A DNA stretch of 64,000 nucleotides from Ruegeria atlantica (GTDB taxonomy: Bacteria; Pseudomonadota; Alphaproteobacteria; Rhodobacterales; Rhodobacteraceae), in assembly GCF_013032505.1 (NCBI RefSeq), contig NZ_WQCG01000005.1, positions 1 through 64,000 on the forward strand. Reading direction: 5' to 3'. The position numbers and the translations under genes are program-made. Shown here one piece after another: positions 26,211-34,605 of the stretch. Numbering within the stretch: position 1 is the first letter of the stretch; every line of letters starts with the position of its first letter. The notes beneath the pieces were generated by a model. The model was not told the DNA's origin. It saw only the letters and a list, made by a program, of their open reading frames with translations, and ran no database searches.

Positions 26211-27008
26211 ATGAAACTCAGCCTGCCGTTTGTCAAAAAACAGCCCCTCGTGGCCGTGGTCCGTTTGTCGGGCGCCATCGGAATGGCGGGGCGTGGGTCG
26301 TTGAACGACACCGCACTCGCCCCCGTTTTGGAAAAAGCGTTTCGCAAAGGTAAGCCCGCGGCCGTTGCGCTTGAGATTAATTCGCCCGGCGGCTCGCCCG
26401 TGCAAAGCTCTCTGATCGGATCGCGTATTCGGCGGCTGTCAGACGAGCTTGACGTGCCTGTCATCGCCTTCGTCGAAGATGTCGCCGCATCGGGTGGATA
26501 TTGGCTGGCCGCGGCCGCTGACGAGATCTGGGCTGATGACAGCTCGGTCCTGGGGTCGATTGGTGTGATTTCGGCCGGGTTCGGCGCCCACGTTTTTCTG
26601 GCGCGACAAGGTATTGAACGGCGGGTACATACCGCAGGCAAATCAAAGTCGATGCTTGACCCGTTTGCACCGGAAAAAGAAGAGGATGTCGCGCGGCTTC
26701 AGGGCTTGCTGGGCGATATCCACGAGAATTTCATCACCCATGTCAAAGACCGCCGCGGCGATAAGCTTGATACCAGTGCGGATCTGTTCACGGGTGAGGT
26801 CTGGCTGGCCAGACGTGCGCAGGAACTGGGCTTGATCGAGGGCATAGCCCATCTCAAGCCCATGATGCAGGACCGGTTCGGTGATAAGGTGAAGTTCCGC
26901 CGCTATGGCCTGCGCAAACCGTTCTGGTCGCGGTTTGGAGCTTCGCTGACCCAGGACGCAATAACCGGGCTTGAGGAGCGGGCGGCCTACGCGCGCTTTG
27001 GTCTGTGA
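26211..27008 (+). CDS. S49 family serine protease (SppA/SohB-like)
   Basis: A 265-residue peptidase of short SohB/SppA type. The nucleophile Ser lies in EDVAASGGYWLAAAAD, preceded by the oxyanion region INSPGGS. A general-base Lys candidate is in AGKSKSMLDPF, the family's usual position. No strong signal peptide is visible, although VAVVRLSGAIGMAG could be a buried strand, so it may act at the cytoplasmic face. The ATG at 26211 begins just before the conserved domain; a longer open frame upstream overlaps the permease. It probably degrades signal peptides or membrane fragments. Confidence 0.9.
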   Translation: MKLSLPFVKKQPLVAVVRLSGAIGMAGRGSLNDTALAPVLEKAFRKGKPAAVALEINSPGGSPVQSSLIGSRIRRLSDELDVPVIAFVEDVAASGGYWLAAAADEIWADDSSVLGSIGVISAGFGAHVFLARQGIERRVHTAGKSKSMLDPFAPEKEEDVARLQGLLGDIHENFITHVKDRRGDKLDTSADLFTGEVWLARRAQELGLIEGIAHLKPMMQDRFGDKVKFRRYGLRKPFWSRFGASLTQDAITGLEERAAYARFGL

Positions 27009-27009
27009 C

Positions 27010-27180
27010 GTGATTATCAAGATTGTAACCCTTTTCCTGATCGCTATGGGTGTCCTGGCGATGTTCGGCAAGCTGCGCTTTCCGGGGCAGAAAAGGCTGC
27101 AATCTGCAAGATGCCCACGCTGTGGACGGTTCAGGATCGGTAAAGGCCCCTGCGCCTGCGAAAAAGGAGGCCGTACATGA
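27010..27180 (+). CDS. Small membrane protein with C-terminal zinc ribbon
   Basis: A 56-residue protein starting at GTG, one base after the S49 stop codon. It has one hydrophobic segment (IVTLFLIAMGVLAMFG) and a C-terminal CPRCGRF...GPCAC, a C-x2-C...C-x-C set that could bind zinc. Its stop overlaps the antiporter start (ATGA). Tight packing on both sides and the intact cysteines argue that it is real. The function is unknown. Confidence 0.75.
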   Translation: MIIKIVTLFLIAMGVLAMFGKLRFPGQKRLQSARCPRCGRFRIGKGPCACEKGGRT

Positions 27181-28139
27181 CGGCATGGCTGTTATCCGGC
27201 CTTGGATTGCTGATCTTGCTGCTGGCGGGTGATGCTTTGGTGCGCGGCGCAGTTAACTTGAGCCTGCGTCTGGGCGTGCCTGCCTTGATTGTCAGCCTGA
27301 CCATTGTGGCCTTTGGAACCTCGGCCCCCGAGCTGTTGATCGCAATCAGCGCGATCCAGGAAAACGCGCCGGGGATCGCACTGGGTAATGTTGTCGGTTC
27401 GAACACGGCAAACATCCTGTTGGTTTTGGGATTGCCGGCCTTGCTGGCCACGCTGCACACCAGCGAATGCAACACTCGAAGAAACTATGTGTTCATGCTG
27501 CTGGCCACAGTGTTGTTCATCGGTCTTGCATTCTGCGGCGTGTTCAATCTGGCCAGCGGCGCAATTTTGCTGGCTGCTCTGGGATTGGTCCTGTTCAACG
27601 CATTCCGAGATGCGCGCGCACATCGCAAAGCCTGTGGTGAAGCCTGCGCGGAAGAAGATGAGCTGGAAGGTCTGGAAGAAGCCGACCCGGACATGCCGTA
27701 TTGGAAGCTGTCGATTTATCTGGTCCTGGGTCTTATCGGCCTGCCGATGGGTGCGCATCTTCTGGTCGACAACGCCACGATTATTGCCCGAACCTATGGC
27801 GTCAGCGAAACAATTATTGGCCTGACACTGATCGCGGTCGGAACCTCTCTGCCAGAATTGGCAACGACCGTGATGGCGGCCCTGCGCAGACAGGCTGACG
27901 TTGCCTTGGGCAACGTGATCGGGTCGAATATGTTCAACCTGCTGGCCATTGTCGGCATAGCCACGCTGTTTGGGCGCATCCCGGTTGACCCGGAATTCTT
28001 GCAATTCGATCTGTGGGTCATGCTTGGCGCATCGCTTCTTTTGATACCGTTTGTGTTCCTGAAGAAAGACATCACGCGCGGCTGGGGTCTGCTGTTGACC
28101 CTGCTGTATGCGGTCTACATTGTCTCGCTGTTGGCGTAA
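27177..28139 (+). CDS. Calcium/sodium antiporter (CaCA family, YrbG-like)
   Basis: A 320-residue polytopic membrane protein with two alpha-repeats typical of the cation exchanger superfamily. The first has GTSAPELLIAISA and NVVGSNTANILLVLG; the second has GTSLPELATTVMAA and NVIGSNMFNLLAIVG. A cytoplasmic acidic loop (EEDELEGLEEADPD) separates the halves. It exchanges Ca2+ for Na+ or H+ across the inner membrane. It overlaps the zinc-ribbon gene by four bases. Confidence 0.94.
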   Translation: MTAWLLSGLGLLILLLAGDALVRGAVNLSLRLGVPALIVSLTIVAFGTSAPELLIAISAIQENAPGIALGNVVGSNTANILLVLGLPALLATLHTSECNTRRNYVFMLLATVLFIGLAFCGVFNLASGAILLAALGLVLFNAFRDARAHRKACGEACAEEDELEGLEEADPDMPYWKLSIYLVLGLIGLPMGAHLLVDNATIIARTYGVSETIIGLTLIAVGTSLPELATTVMAALRRQADVALGNVIGSNMFNLLAIVGIATLFGRIPVDPEFLQFDLWVMLGASLLLIPFVFLKKDITRGWGLLLTLLYAVYIVSLLA

Positions 28140-28159
28140 CCGGAAGATAGGGGAAATCC

Positions 28160-28939
28160 ATGGCCCGAGCGTTGGTGACCGGTGCAGGTATCCGTCTTGG
28201 CCGAGCAATGACCCTGTATTTGGCAAGGCGGGGGTATGACGTCGCTGTACACTACGCGACGTCCGAACAACCTGCTGCTGAGACTGTGGCTGAGGTGCAG
28301 GCGCTTGGGCGTAAAGCGGTTGCCCTGCAGGCTGATCTGCTGGACGAAGCACAGGTCGAAGCCTTGTTGCCCCGCGCGGCGGAGGCGCTTGGAGGGCCGA
28401 TCACCTGTCTGGTGAACAACGCGTCGATTTTTGAATATGACAACCTTCGATCCGCCACGCGACAAAGCTGGGACCGGCATCTCGACAGCAACCTACGCGC
28501 GCCATTTGTTCTGACGCAGGCCATGGCCGCGCAGGGGCTGAAGCCAGGCACGGACGAGGCGGGCGAACCTGTTGCCACCGGTCTGATCGTTAACATGGTA
28601 GATATGCGGGTGCGCAAGCTCACGCCAGAGTTCATGACTTATACGATTGCCAAGATGGGTCTGTGGGCGTTGACCCGAACCTCGGCACAGGCGCTCACGC
28701 CAGCGATCCGCGTCAATGCGATCGGCCCGGGACCAACAATGCAGGGCCACCGGCAAAGCGAAGAACACTTTCAGGCGCAGCGTGCAAACACGGTTCTGGA
28801 ACGTGGGTCGAACCCGTCAGATATCACTGCCGCCTTGGGCTATTTCCTGGATGCGCATGCGGTCACGGGGCAGCTTTTATGCGTCGACGGTGGGCAGCAT
28901 CTGGGGTGGAAAACGCCGGACGTTCTGGGCCTTGAATAG
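28160..28939 (+). CDS. SDR oxidoreductase, pteridine reductase/FolM-like
   Basis: A 259-residue short-chain dehydrogenase. The cofactor loop reads TGAGIRLGRAM; a T-G-x3-R-L-G pattern is typical of pteridine reductases and FolM rather than the common T-G-x3-G-I-G. The catalytic Y-x3-K is in FMTYTIAKMG. It may reduce dihydromonapterin or dihydrofolate, which would fit the folate-dependent genes elsewhere in the window, but generic SDR activity cannot be excluded. It lies 20 bases after the antiporter. Confidence 0.85.
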   Translation: MARALVTGAGIRLGRAMTLYLARRGYDVAVHYATSEQPAAETVAEVQALGRKAVALQADLLDEAQVEALLPRAAEALGGPITCLVNNASIFEYDNLRSATRQSWDRHLDSNLRAPFVLTQAMAAQGLKPGTDEAGEPVATGLIVNMVDMRVRKLTPEFMTYTIAKMGLWALTRTSAQALTPAIRVNAIGPGPTMQGHRQSEEHFQAQRANTVLERGSNPSDITAALGYFLDAHAVTGQLLCVDGGQHLGWKTPDVLGLE

Positions 28940-29098
28940 GTAAAACTGCTGCAAGTTTTGCACCGCTCTCGTTTCTGTTACATGCGCGTTACAAAAATGT
29001 CTTTTTTTTCATACACTTGCCTTGTGAATGAAAATATTTACAATAAAAACAACAGGTTAAATATTTGCTTATTTTTTGTGCAAATCAAGGATTCCTTA
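28940..29098. other. AT-rich non-coding region upstream of uvrC
   Basis: This stretch is far richer in A and T than its surroundings (runs of T, ATATTTAC, TTAAATATT). It probably contains the uvrC promoter. GTTAC occurs twice with 11-bp spacing at 28977-28992. A perfect DnaA-box consensus TTATCCACA lies slightly downstream, at 29144-29152, within the small ORF. A single box is not enough to call an origin. Confidence 0.4.
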
Positions 29099-29233
29099 AT
29101 GAAACAAGGGAAATTCGCCAAGCTCAGAAACTTATCTTCACACTTATCCACAGAAACCGTGGATTTGTTTTCTCTTGATCTGAAGGCCACAAGATTGCAG
29201 CCATGGTCAGAGAATCATATCTCAGGCAAATGA
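29099..29233 (+). CDS. Possible 44-residue leader peptide overlapping uvrC
   Basis: An ATG preceded by AAGGATTCCTTA opens a 44-codon frame ([16 protein letters not shown]...) whose TGA overlaps the uvrC ATG (ATGA). The uvrC start has no strong Shine-Dalgarno of its own, so coupling to this frame is plausible. The frame has no recognisable domain and the local base composition is unusual, so it may be spurious. It contains the TTATCCACA DnaA box. Confidence 0.35.
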   Translation: MKQGKFAKLRNLSSHLSTETVDLFSLDLKATRLQPWSENHISGK

Positions 29234-31104
29234 CAACAGACAGCGACCCGACCCAAGACACTCAAAAGACCGGCTATGCCTGCATTCAGCGGTATGTGAA
29301 AACGCTGGACAGCTCACCTGGTGTATATCGGATGTTGGATGCGGACAGCCGGGTTCTCTACGTGGGCAAAGCGCGTAATCTCAAGGCGCGTGTGTCGAAC
29401 TATGCGCGGCCGGGGCATTCGGGGCGGATCGAACGGATGATCGCGGCGACAGCCTCGATGATGTTCCTGACCACAAGGACTGAGACCGAGGCGCTGTTGC
29501 TGGAACAGAACCTGATCAAGCAGCTCAAGCCTAAATACAACGTCCTACTGCGCGACGACAAAAGCTTTCCCAATATTCTGGTCGCCAAAGAGCACACCTA
29601 TCCGCAGATCAAAAAGCATCGCGGTGCAAAGAAAGAGAAGGGGACCTATTTTGGCCCGTTCGCCAGCGCGGGTGCGGTGAATCGGACGCTGAACCAGTTG
29701 CAAAAAGCGTTTCTGTTGCGCAATTGCTCGGACTCCATGTTCGATAGCCGGACGCGTCCCTGTCTTCTTTTTCAGATCAAGCGCTGTTCCGGGCCTTGCG
29801 TGAACCTGATCTCGGAAGAAGAGTACAGCGAAAGCGTCAAAGATGCCGAGCGGTTCCTGTCTGGCCGGTCGACCAAAGTGCAGGAAGAACTGGCTGAACA
29901 GATGATGGCCGCGTCCGAGGCAATGGAGTTCGAGCGTGCAGCCGGACTGCGTGATCGCATTCGCGCGCTGACGCAGGTGCAGACATCTCAGGGCATCAAC
30001 CCGCGTGGCGTAGCCGAGGCGGATGTGATCGGCCTGTATATGGACAGCGGGCAGGCTTGTGTTCAGGTGTTCTTTATCCGCGCCAATCAAAACTGGGGAA
30101 ACAAGGATTTCTATCCACGTGTCGGTGCGGATGTGTCTGCGGCTGAGGTGATGGAGGCTTTCCTTGGCCAGTTCTACGACAACAAGGAACCGCCGCGGCA
30201 ACTGATCCTTTCAGATGCCGTCGAAAACGCTGACCTGATGCAAGAAGCACTAAGCGAGAAGGCGGGGCGCAAGGTCGAAATTTTGGTGCCTCAACGGGGT
30301 GAAAAACAGGAACTGATCGCGGGTGCGTTGCGCAACGCGCGGGAGTCTCTGGCCCGACGGATGTCAGAGAGTGCCACGCAAGCCAAGCTTCTGCGCGGAG
30401 TGGCGGAGGCGTTTGATCTGGACAGCCCGCCGAACCGGATTGAGGTTTACGATAACTCTCATATTCAGGGCACCAACGCTGTCGGCGGGATGATAGTAGC
30501 AGGCCCGGACGGGTTTATGAAAAACGCCTATCGAAAGTTCAACATTCGGGGCGACGACCTGACCCCTGGTGACGATTTCGGGATGATGAAAGAGGTTCTG
30601 ACCCGCCGCTTTACCCGCCTGCAAAAAGAGGATCCAGATCGTGACAAGGGGATGTGGCCCGACCTTTTGCTGATTGACGGGGGCGCGGGGCAGGTGAGTG
30701 CCGTGCGTGAAATCATGGTCGAGCATGGGGTCGAAGACATCCCCATGGTTGGCGTGGCTAAGGGCGTTGATCGCGATCACGGCAAGGAAGAATTCCACCG
30801 TACCGGGCAACGCCCATTTGCGCTAAAGCGCAACGATCCGGTGCTATACTTCATTCAGCGCCTGCGGGACGAAGCACACCGTTTTGCAATCGGCACCCAC
30901 CGCGCGAAACGTGCCAAGGCCGTCGGAGCAACGCCGTTGGACGAAATCCCCGGAGTTGGTGCCGCGCGTAAGCGTGCCTTGCTGGCGCATTTTGGCAGTG
31001 CCAAAGCGGTCAGCCGGGCTAATCTGGCGGATCTGAAAGCGGTCGAGGGGATCTCAGCCGGGTTGGCGCAAAAGGTCTATGACTTCTTCCACGACAAAGG
31101 CTAG
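29230..31104 (+). CDS. uvrC: UvrABC system protein C (excinuclease subunit)
   Basis: A 624-residue nucleotide-excision-repair nuclease of normal length. It has an N-terminal GIY-YIG nuclease (SSPGVYRML...[17 protein letters not shown]), a UVR motif ([13 protein letters not shown]) for UvrB contact, an RNase-H-like nuclease core ([13 protein letters not shown] and [10 protein letters not shown] contribute acidic residues) and C-terminal helix-hairpin-helix repeats ([17 protein letters not shown]). It makes both incisions around DNA lesions. Its stop overlaps the stop of the convergent transporter gene. Confidence 0.97.
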   Translation: MTTDSDPTQDTQKTGYACIQRYVKTLDSSPGVYRMLDADSRVLYVGKARNLKARVSNYARPGHSGRIERMIAATASMMFLTTRTETEALLLEQNLIKQLKPKYNVLLRDDKSFPNILVAKEHTYPQIKKHRGAKKEKGTYFGPFASAGAVNRTLNQLQKAFLLRNCSDSMFDSRTRPCLLFQIKRCSGPCVNLISEEEYSESVKDAERFLSGRSTKVQEELAEQMMAASEAMEFERAAGLRDRIRALTQVQTSQGINPRGVAEADVIGLYMDSGQACVQVFFIRANQNWGNKDFYPRVGADVSAAEVMEAFLGQFYDNKEPPRQLILSDAVENADLMQEALSEKAGRKVEILVPQRGEKQELIAGALRNARESLARRMSESATQAKLLRGVAEAFDLDSPPNRIEVYDNSHIQGTNAVGGMIVAGPDGFMKNAYRKFNIRGDDLTPGDDFGMMKEVLTRRFTRLQKEDPDRDKGMWPDLLLIDGGAGQVSAVREIMVEHGVEDIPMVGVAKGVDRDHGKEEFHRTGQRPFALKRNDPVLYFIQRLRDEAHRFAIGTHRAKRAKAVGATPLDEIPGVGAARKRALLAHFGSAKAVSRANLADLKAVEGISAGLAQKVYDFFHDKG

Positions 31105-31985
31105 GCCTTGCGCCCGCGCCACAAGATGTACAGGCCCGAAGCCACGATCAGCGAGCTGCCGATCCACATCGTCTGGTCGAGATCCTCGCCAAAGAAGACC
31201 ACGCCCAGGGCGACACCGAACAGCAGGCGGGAATAGCGGAATGGCGTGACGGCGGAAACCTCTCCCGTCCGCATGGCTTTCATCAAGGAAGCGTATGCGA
31301 TTGCGCCAAGACCTACCGCTCCGGCGACATGCAGCCATGTTTGGAAGGGCACTGGTGCAATGGGGGCCTGTTCCCAAAAGCTGTAGGCGAGACCAGCGAC
31401 AATCACGCTGACAAAGCCGTAGAACCCCAACACCTCGGTTCCAAGACTGGCGGGGGCAACCCGGCTGGCCAGATCGCGACCGGCAAATCCCAACATCCCG
31501 AGCACGGCCAGCAGGGACAGAATGGTAAAACTGTCTCCTGTCGGTTGAATGATGATCACTACGCCGATCAGGCCGACGAGAATTGCGCTCCAACGTCTCC
31601 AGCCCACGGTCTCGCCGAAAAGAAGCGCGGCGAAGGCAACGACCACAAGCGGCGTGGCCTGAAGAATGACGGTCGCGGATGATAGCGGTGTCAGTGTGAT
31701 GGCCAGAACGTAGAACAACCGCCCGAGAATTTCGAAAACCGCGCGGATTTTCATTGCCGGCGACAGCACATCGGAGTGCAGCAACCGCGTGCCCCGCGCG
31801 ATGGCGACACAGGCAAAGATCATCGCGCCGCCCGCTCCGAACAGGACCAGAATTTGCCAGATGGGTAAGGCAATTGCCGCCGCTTTCAGCAGCGCGTCTT
31901 CCAGAGCAAAACATGCCATCGCTCCGATCATCCACGCGCTGCCGATCAGGTTTGCGCGCGCGTCGGTCTTTATATTCGGGGTCAT
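31101..31985 (-). CDS. DMT-superfamily (EamA) transporter
   Basis: A 294-residue inner-membrane protein with about ten hydrophobic segments in two EamA repeats. Typical features include [26 protein letters not shown] in the first repeat and [24 protein letters not shown] in the second. The start at MTPNIKTD is chosen because upstream codons are basic and unlike the family. It converges on uvrC with overlapping stop codons and is divergent from pgsA. The substrate (amino acid, nucleotide-sugar or drug) is unknown. Confidence 0.9.
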   Translation of the reverse strand: MTPNIKTDARANLIGSAWMIGAMACFALEDALLKAAAIALPIWQILVLFGAGGAMIFACVAIARGTRLLHSDVLSPAMKIRAVFEILGRLFYVLAITLTPLSSATVILQATPLVVVAFAALLFGETVGWRRWSAILVGLIGVVIIIQPTGDSFTILSLLAVLGMLGFAGRDLASRVAPASLGTEVLGFYGFVSVIVAGLAYSFWEQAPIAPVPFQTWLHVAGAVGLGAIAYASLMKAMRTGEVSAVTPFRYSRLLFGVALGVVFFGEDLDQTMWIGSSLIVASGLYILWRGRKA

Positions 31986-32163
31986 CCGGTCGTCTTCGCC
32001 ATTGGGCCTTTTTGGCGGCACTCTGACGACAATCCGGTCCGAGGCCAAGGCCAATATCCGGTGCCGATCTAGGCTGCGGCGCTTTGACCAAGCCTCTGTG
32101 ATCGGAGCAGTTTTTTTCCGCCTTGTCTTTTCTGTCCCTGACTGGCGATGTAGGGTCCGCTTC

Positions 32164-32832
32164 ATGAAGTGGAACCTGCCGAATACCCTGACCGTCTTGC
32201 GCCTGCTGGCCGCGCCCGGTCTGGCCGTAATGTTTCTGTATTTCACCAGACCCTATGCGGACTGGTTTGCGTTGATCCTGTTCTTGTCTGCCGCGATTAC
32301 CGACTGGTTTGATGGATACCTGGCGCGCGCGTGGAAACAGGAAACCAAGATCGGCGCCATGTTGGACCCGATTGCGGACAAGGCGATGGTGGTGATCGCG
32401 CTGATGATCCTCGTGGGTTACTCCGCTGAGCACTGGACGCCCTGGTTGGTGTTGCCTGCCACAGTGATCCTGTTCCGTGAAGTTTTTGTCTCGGGCCTGC
32501 GGGAATATCTGGGCGATACAGCTGGAACGCTGAAGGTCACGAAGCTGGCGAAATGGAAAACAACCGCGCAGATGGTGGCGATTGCCATTCTGTTTTCGCA
32601 GGGGATTTTCGAACACTACTTTGTGATGGCTACGTTCGGTATGGATGCCGCAACGATGGATCAGGTTCTGACAGGTCAATTGGAAGACCTGAATCACATG
32701 CGCTGGCACCTCGAGGCGATGTTCTGGTCCGGTCGCATTGGGCTGTGGCTGTTGTGGATCGCGGCGGCCCTGACATTGATCACCGGCTATGACTACCTAC
32801 GTAAAGCCATGCCCCATCTGAAGGAGAGCTAA
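32164..32832 (+). CDS. pgsA: CDP-diacylglycerol-glycerol-3-phosphate phosphatidyltransferase
   Basis: A 222-residue membrane enzyme making phosphatidylglycerol phosphate. The CDP-alcohol phosphatidyltransferase motif is complete: D-G-x2-A-R...G-x3-D-x3-D in TDWFDGYLARAWKQETKIG followed by AMLDPIADK. NLPNTLTVLRLL is the usual N-terminal opening. Length is slightly above the usual 180-200 residues because of an extended segment near 150-185. It is followed three bases later by moaD. Confidence 0.95.
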   Translation: MKWNLPNTLTVLRLLAAPGLAVMFLYFTRPYADWFALILFLSAAITDWFDGYLARAWKQETKIGAMLDPIADKAMVVIALMILVGYSAEHWTPWLVLPATVILFREVFVSGLREYLGDTAGTLKVTKLAKWKTTAQMVAIAILFSQGIFEHYFVMATFGMDAATMDQVLTGQLEDLNHMRWHLEAMFWSGRIGLWLLWIAAALTLITGYDYLRKAMPHLKES

Positions 32833-32835
32833 GGG

Positions 32836-33081
32836 ATGGACGTGCTGTATTTTGCATGGGTACGCGAACGGATTGGCCTGCCGAAAGAGCGGATCGAAAC
32901 CGAAGCCGCAACTGTATCCGATCTGGTCGCCGAGCTCAGTGCGCGGGAAGACCGCTATGCTGCCGCTTTTGCGGACCTATCCGCATTGCGTGTTGCACTG
33001 GACCAAGAGCTGTCTGACTTTGACGCATCCCTTACTGGCGTGCGCGAAGTGGCATTTTTCCCGCCGATGACTGGCGGCTGA
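32836..33081 (+). CDS. moaD: Molybdopterin synthase sulfur carrier subunit
   Basis: An 81-residue ubiquitin-fold protein ending in the essential Gly-Gly (FFPPMTGG), which is thiocarboxylated and gives sulfur to precursor Z. The DVLYFAWVRERIG opening is typical of MoaD. It lies between pgsA and moaE; pgsA-moaD-moaE is a familiar order in alphaproteobacteria. Confidence 0.95.
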   Translation: MDVLYFAWVRERIGLPKERIETEAATVSDLVAELSAREDRYAAAFADLSALRVALDQELSDFDASLTGVREVAFFPPMTGG

Positions 33082-33085
33082 AACG

Positions 33086-33529
33086 ATGCGTATTTCGGTT
33101 CAGCAGGAAGAGTTCGATCTTGGGGCCGAAGCCAATGCCTTTGCCGCCGGAGACGATGCCAACGGCGCCATCGTGACCTTTACCGGCGTGGTGCGCGATC
33201 TGGCATCGGGTGATCTGGATGTGATGGAAATCGAACATTACCCCGGCATGACCGAACGTGCGTTGACCAAAATCGCGGAAGAGGCGCAGAGCCGCTGGTC
33301 GCTAGGCGATGTTCTGGTGATCCACCGGCACGGGCGTCTGGCTCCGGGTGATCGGATCATGATGGTCGCCACGGCTGCAAGACATCGCAAGGACGCGTTC
33401 GAGGCGGCCGAGTATCTGATGGATTATCTGAAATCCCGCGCCCCGTTCTGGAAAAAGGAAATCACGTCGTCGGGCGCGGAATGGGTTGATGCCAAGGATG
33501 AAGACGAAAACGCACTGAACCGGTGGTAG
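33086..33529 (+). CDS. moaE: Molybdopterin synthase catalytic subunit
   Basis: A 147-residue MoaE. It contains GAIVTFTGVVRD, the central HRHGRLAPGDRIMMVAT block and the active-site lysines in YLMDYLKSRAPFWKKE. With MoaD it converts precursor Z into molybdopterin. It starts four bases after moaD. An inverted repeat follows the stop. Confidence 0.96.
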   Translation: MRISVQQEEFDLGAEANAFAAGDDANGAIVTFTGVVRDLASGDLDVMEIEHYPGMTERALTKIAEEAQSRWSLGDVLVIHRHGRLAPGDRIMMVATAARHRKDAFEAAEYLMDYLKSRAPFWKKEITSSGAEWVDAKDEDENALNRW

Positions 33530-33537
33530 GTGCGTTG

Positions 33538-33565
33538 CCCGGCACCGGGTCAAACAGGTGCCGGG
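33538..33565. terminator. Stem-loop after moaE
   Basis: CCCGGCACC pairs perfectly with GGTGCCGGG around a 10-base loop, between convergent moaE and the secreted protein gene. No T-run follows on either side, so rho-independent termination is weak or uncertain. Confidence 0.45.
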
Positions 33566-33580
33566 GCTGTTCAAAGCAGG

Positions 33581-34108
33581 TTAGGTGCTTTGTTCCGTGT
33601 TACATTGCCGTGCTGCTTCGATGGCTTTTTTGGTCCCATCAAGGCTTACGGTGAATGCGAACTCTTTTTTCGGAAACACCGTCATTTCGTATTTGTTCAT
33701 GACGTCATCTACAAACTGGGCGTTATTCGCAAGGATGTACCCGCCGGTATAACCGTCAGCGAGATGCTTGGTCTTCTTGTGCGCTTCAGCTTCGTAGACG
33801 TTGCCGTCGAGTGACAGAAATATCTTTTCTTTCTTACCCTTCAGGCCAATGTCGTTCTTCGTGAAGACACCAAGATAGCCCATCTCGTGGTCCTTGGTCA
33901 GACCCATCTGAACGACGTTCTGGTTTTCGTCCATACGCTCGATCAGGCAGGACCCACGGGAGTCATCCACAAAGATTGTCCAGCCGGATTCTTCGCCCCA
34001 GTTGGTGAAGGTGTCATTCTCTGACGGGATTACATCACTTGACGCCCAGGCGGCAGCAGTGAAGATGCTTAGAGTTGCAGCAGCAGTTAATGATGATTTG
34101 AAATTCAT
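33581..34108 (-). CDS. Secreted protein resembling invasion-associated locus B (IalB) family
   Basis: A 175-residue protein with a clear signal peptide (NFKSSLTAAATLSIFTAAAWAS, predicted cleavage after AWA). The mature part has NWGEESGWTIFVDDSRGSCLIERM and ends with AFTVSLDGTKKAIEAARQCN, close to the 'fsL.Gs..A...C' ending of IalB-like periplasmic proteins; two cysteines could form a disulfide. The ATG was chosen because GGAG sits ten bases upstream. IalB homology is a pattern match only and the function is unknown. Confidence 0.7.
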   Translation of the reverse strand: MNFKSSLTAAATLSIFTAAAWASSDVIPSENDTFTNWGEESGWTIFVDDSRGSCLIERMDENQNVVQMGLTKDHEMGYLGVFTKNDIGLKGKKEKIFLSLDGNVYEAEAHKKTKHLADGYTGGYILANNAQFVDDVMNKYEMTVFPKKEFAFTVSLDGTKKAIEAARQCNTEQST

Positions 34109-34283
34109 AGTACACTCCAATTTTCTGGATAGTGAACAGTGATGTGCGTAGGCAAAAAACGCACCAATTCATAGTATTGAATTTGTTTTGAAAATTGAAG
34201 GCGACCGCCTGTGATCGGCTAATTTGTGCCGACGTATTCATTTGTCATAACCAAGCACAGGCCGCCTAAGACAGCAGTTGCGT

Positions 34284-34604
34284 TCAGTCCGCGTTGTTGA
34301 TGCGACCGCGCAACTCTTCAGCCTCTTGCCGGGCAGCGCGCAGACCGTCCATTGCCGCGGCCAGTTCCGCTTCGGTCTGGGTCAGTTGGTTCGTCAGCTC
34401 TGCCTCTCGCTGCTGGAGGTATGTGATCGCTTGATCGCGCGTTTCCTCGGCCTCGTGCAGTTCCTGGCTCATGCGGTCCAGATCGGCCACGTCGCTTTGG
34501 CGGACGCGCGACAGGCGATGTGCCAGCCAGTTGGCGAACCAACCCATGCAAAAGGCGGCAAACAGTATGACGGCGGTGGCGATGATAAATTCAATTCTGT
34601 TCAA
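34284..34604 (-). CDS. Membrane-anchored coiled-coil protein downstream of the OmpA-like gene
   Basis: A 106-residue protein starting at TTG one base after the OmpA-like stop. An N-terminal transmembrane helix (IIATAVILFAAFCMGWFANWL) is followed by about 75 residues of predicted coiled coil (heptad-like ELHEAEETRDQAITYLQQREAELTNQL). Direct adjacency suggests co-translation with the OmpA-like protein and possibly a shared role in envelope structure. No known family was recognised. Confidence 0.7.
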   Translation of the reverse strand: MNRIEFIIATAVILFAAFCMGWFANWLAHRLSRVRQSDVADLDRMSQELHEAEETRDQAITYLQQREAELTNQLTQTEAELAAAMDGLRAARQEAEELRGRINNAD

Positions 34605-34605
34605 C

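Noticed and set aside
28977..28992. Possible LexA box (GTTA-N7-GTTA) upstream of uvrC
   Set aside because: Both half-sites deviate from the alphaproteobacterial GTTC-N7-GTTC and it is about 240 bases from the gene.
31054..32709. 551-residue minus-strand open frame
   Set aside because: It spans pgsA antisense and is out of frame with the DMT transporter; no family features are seen.
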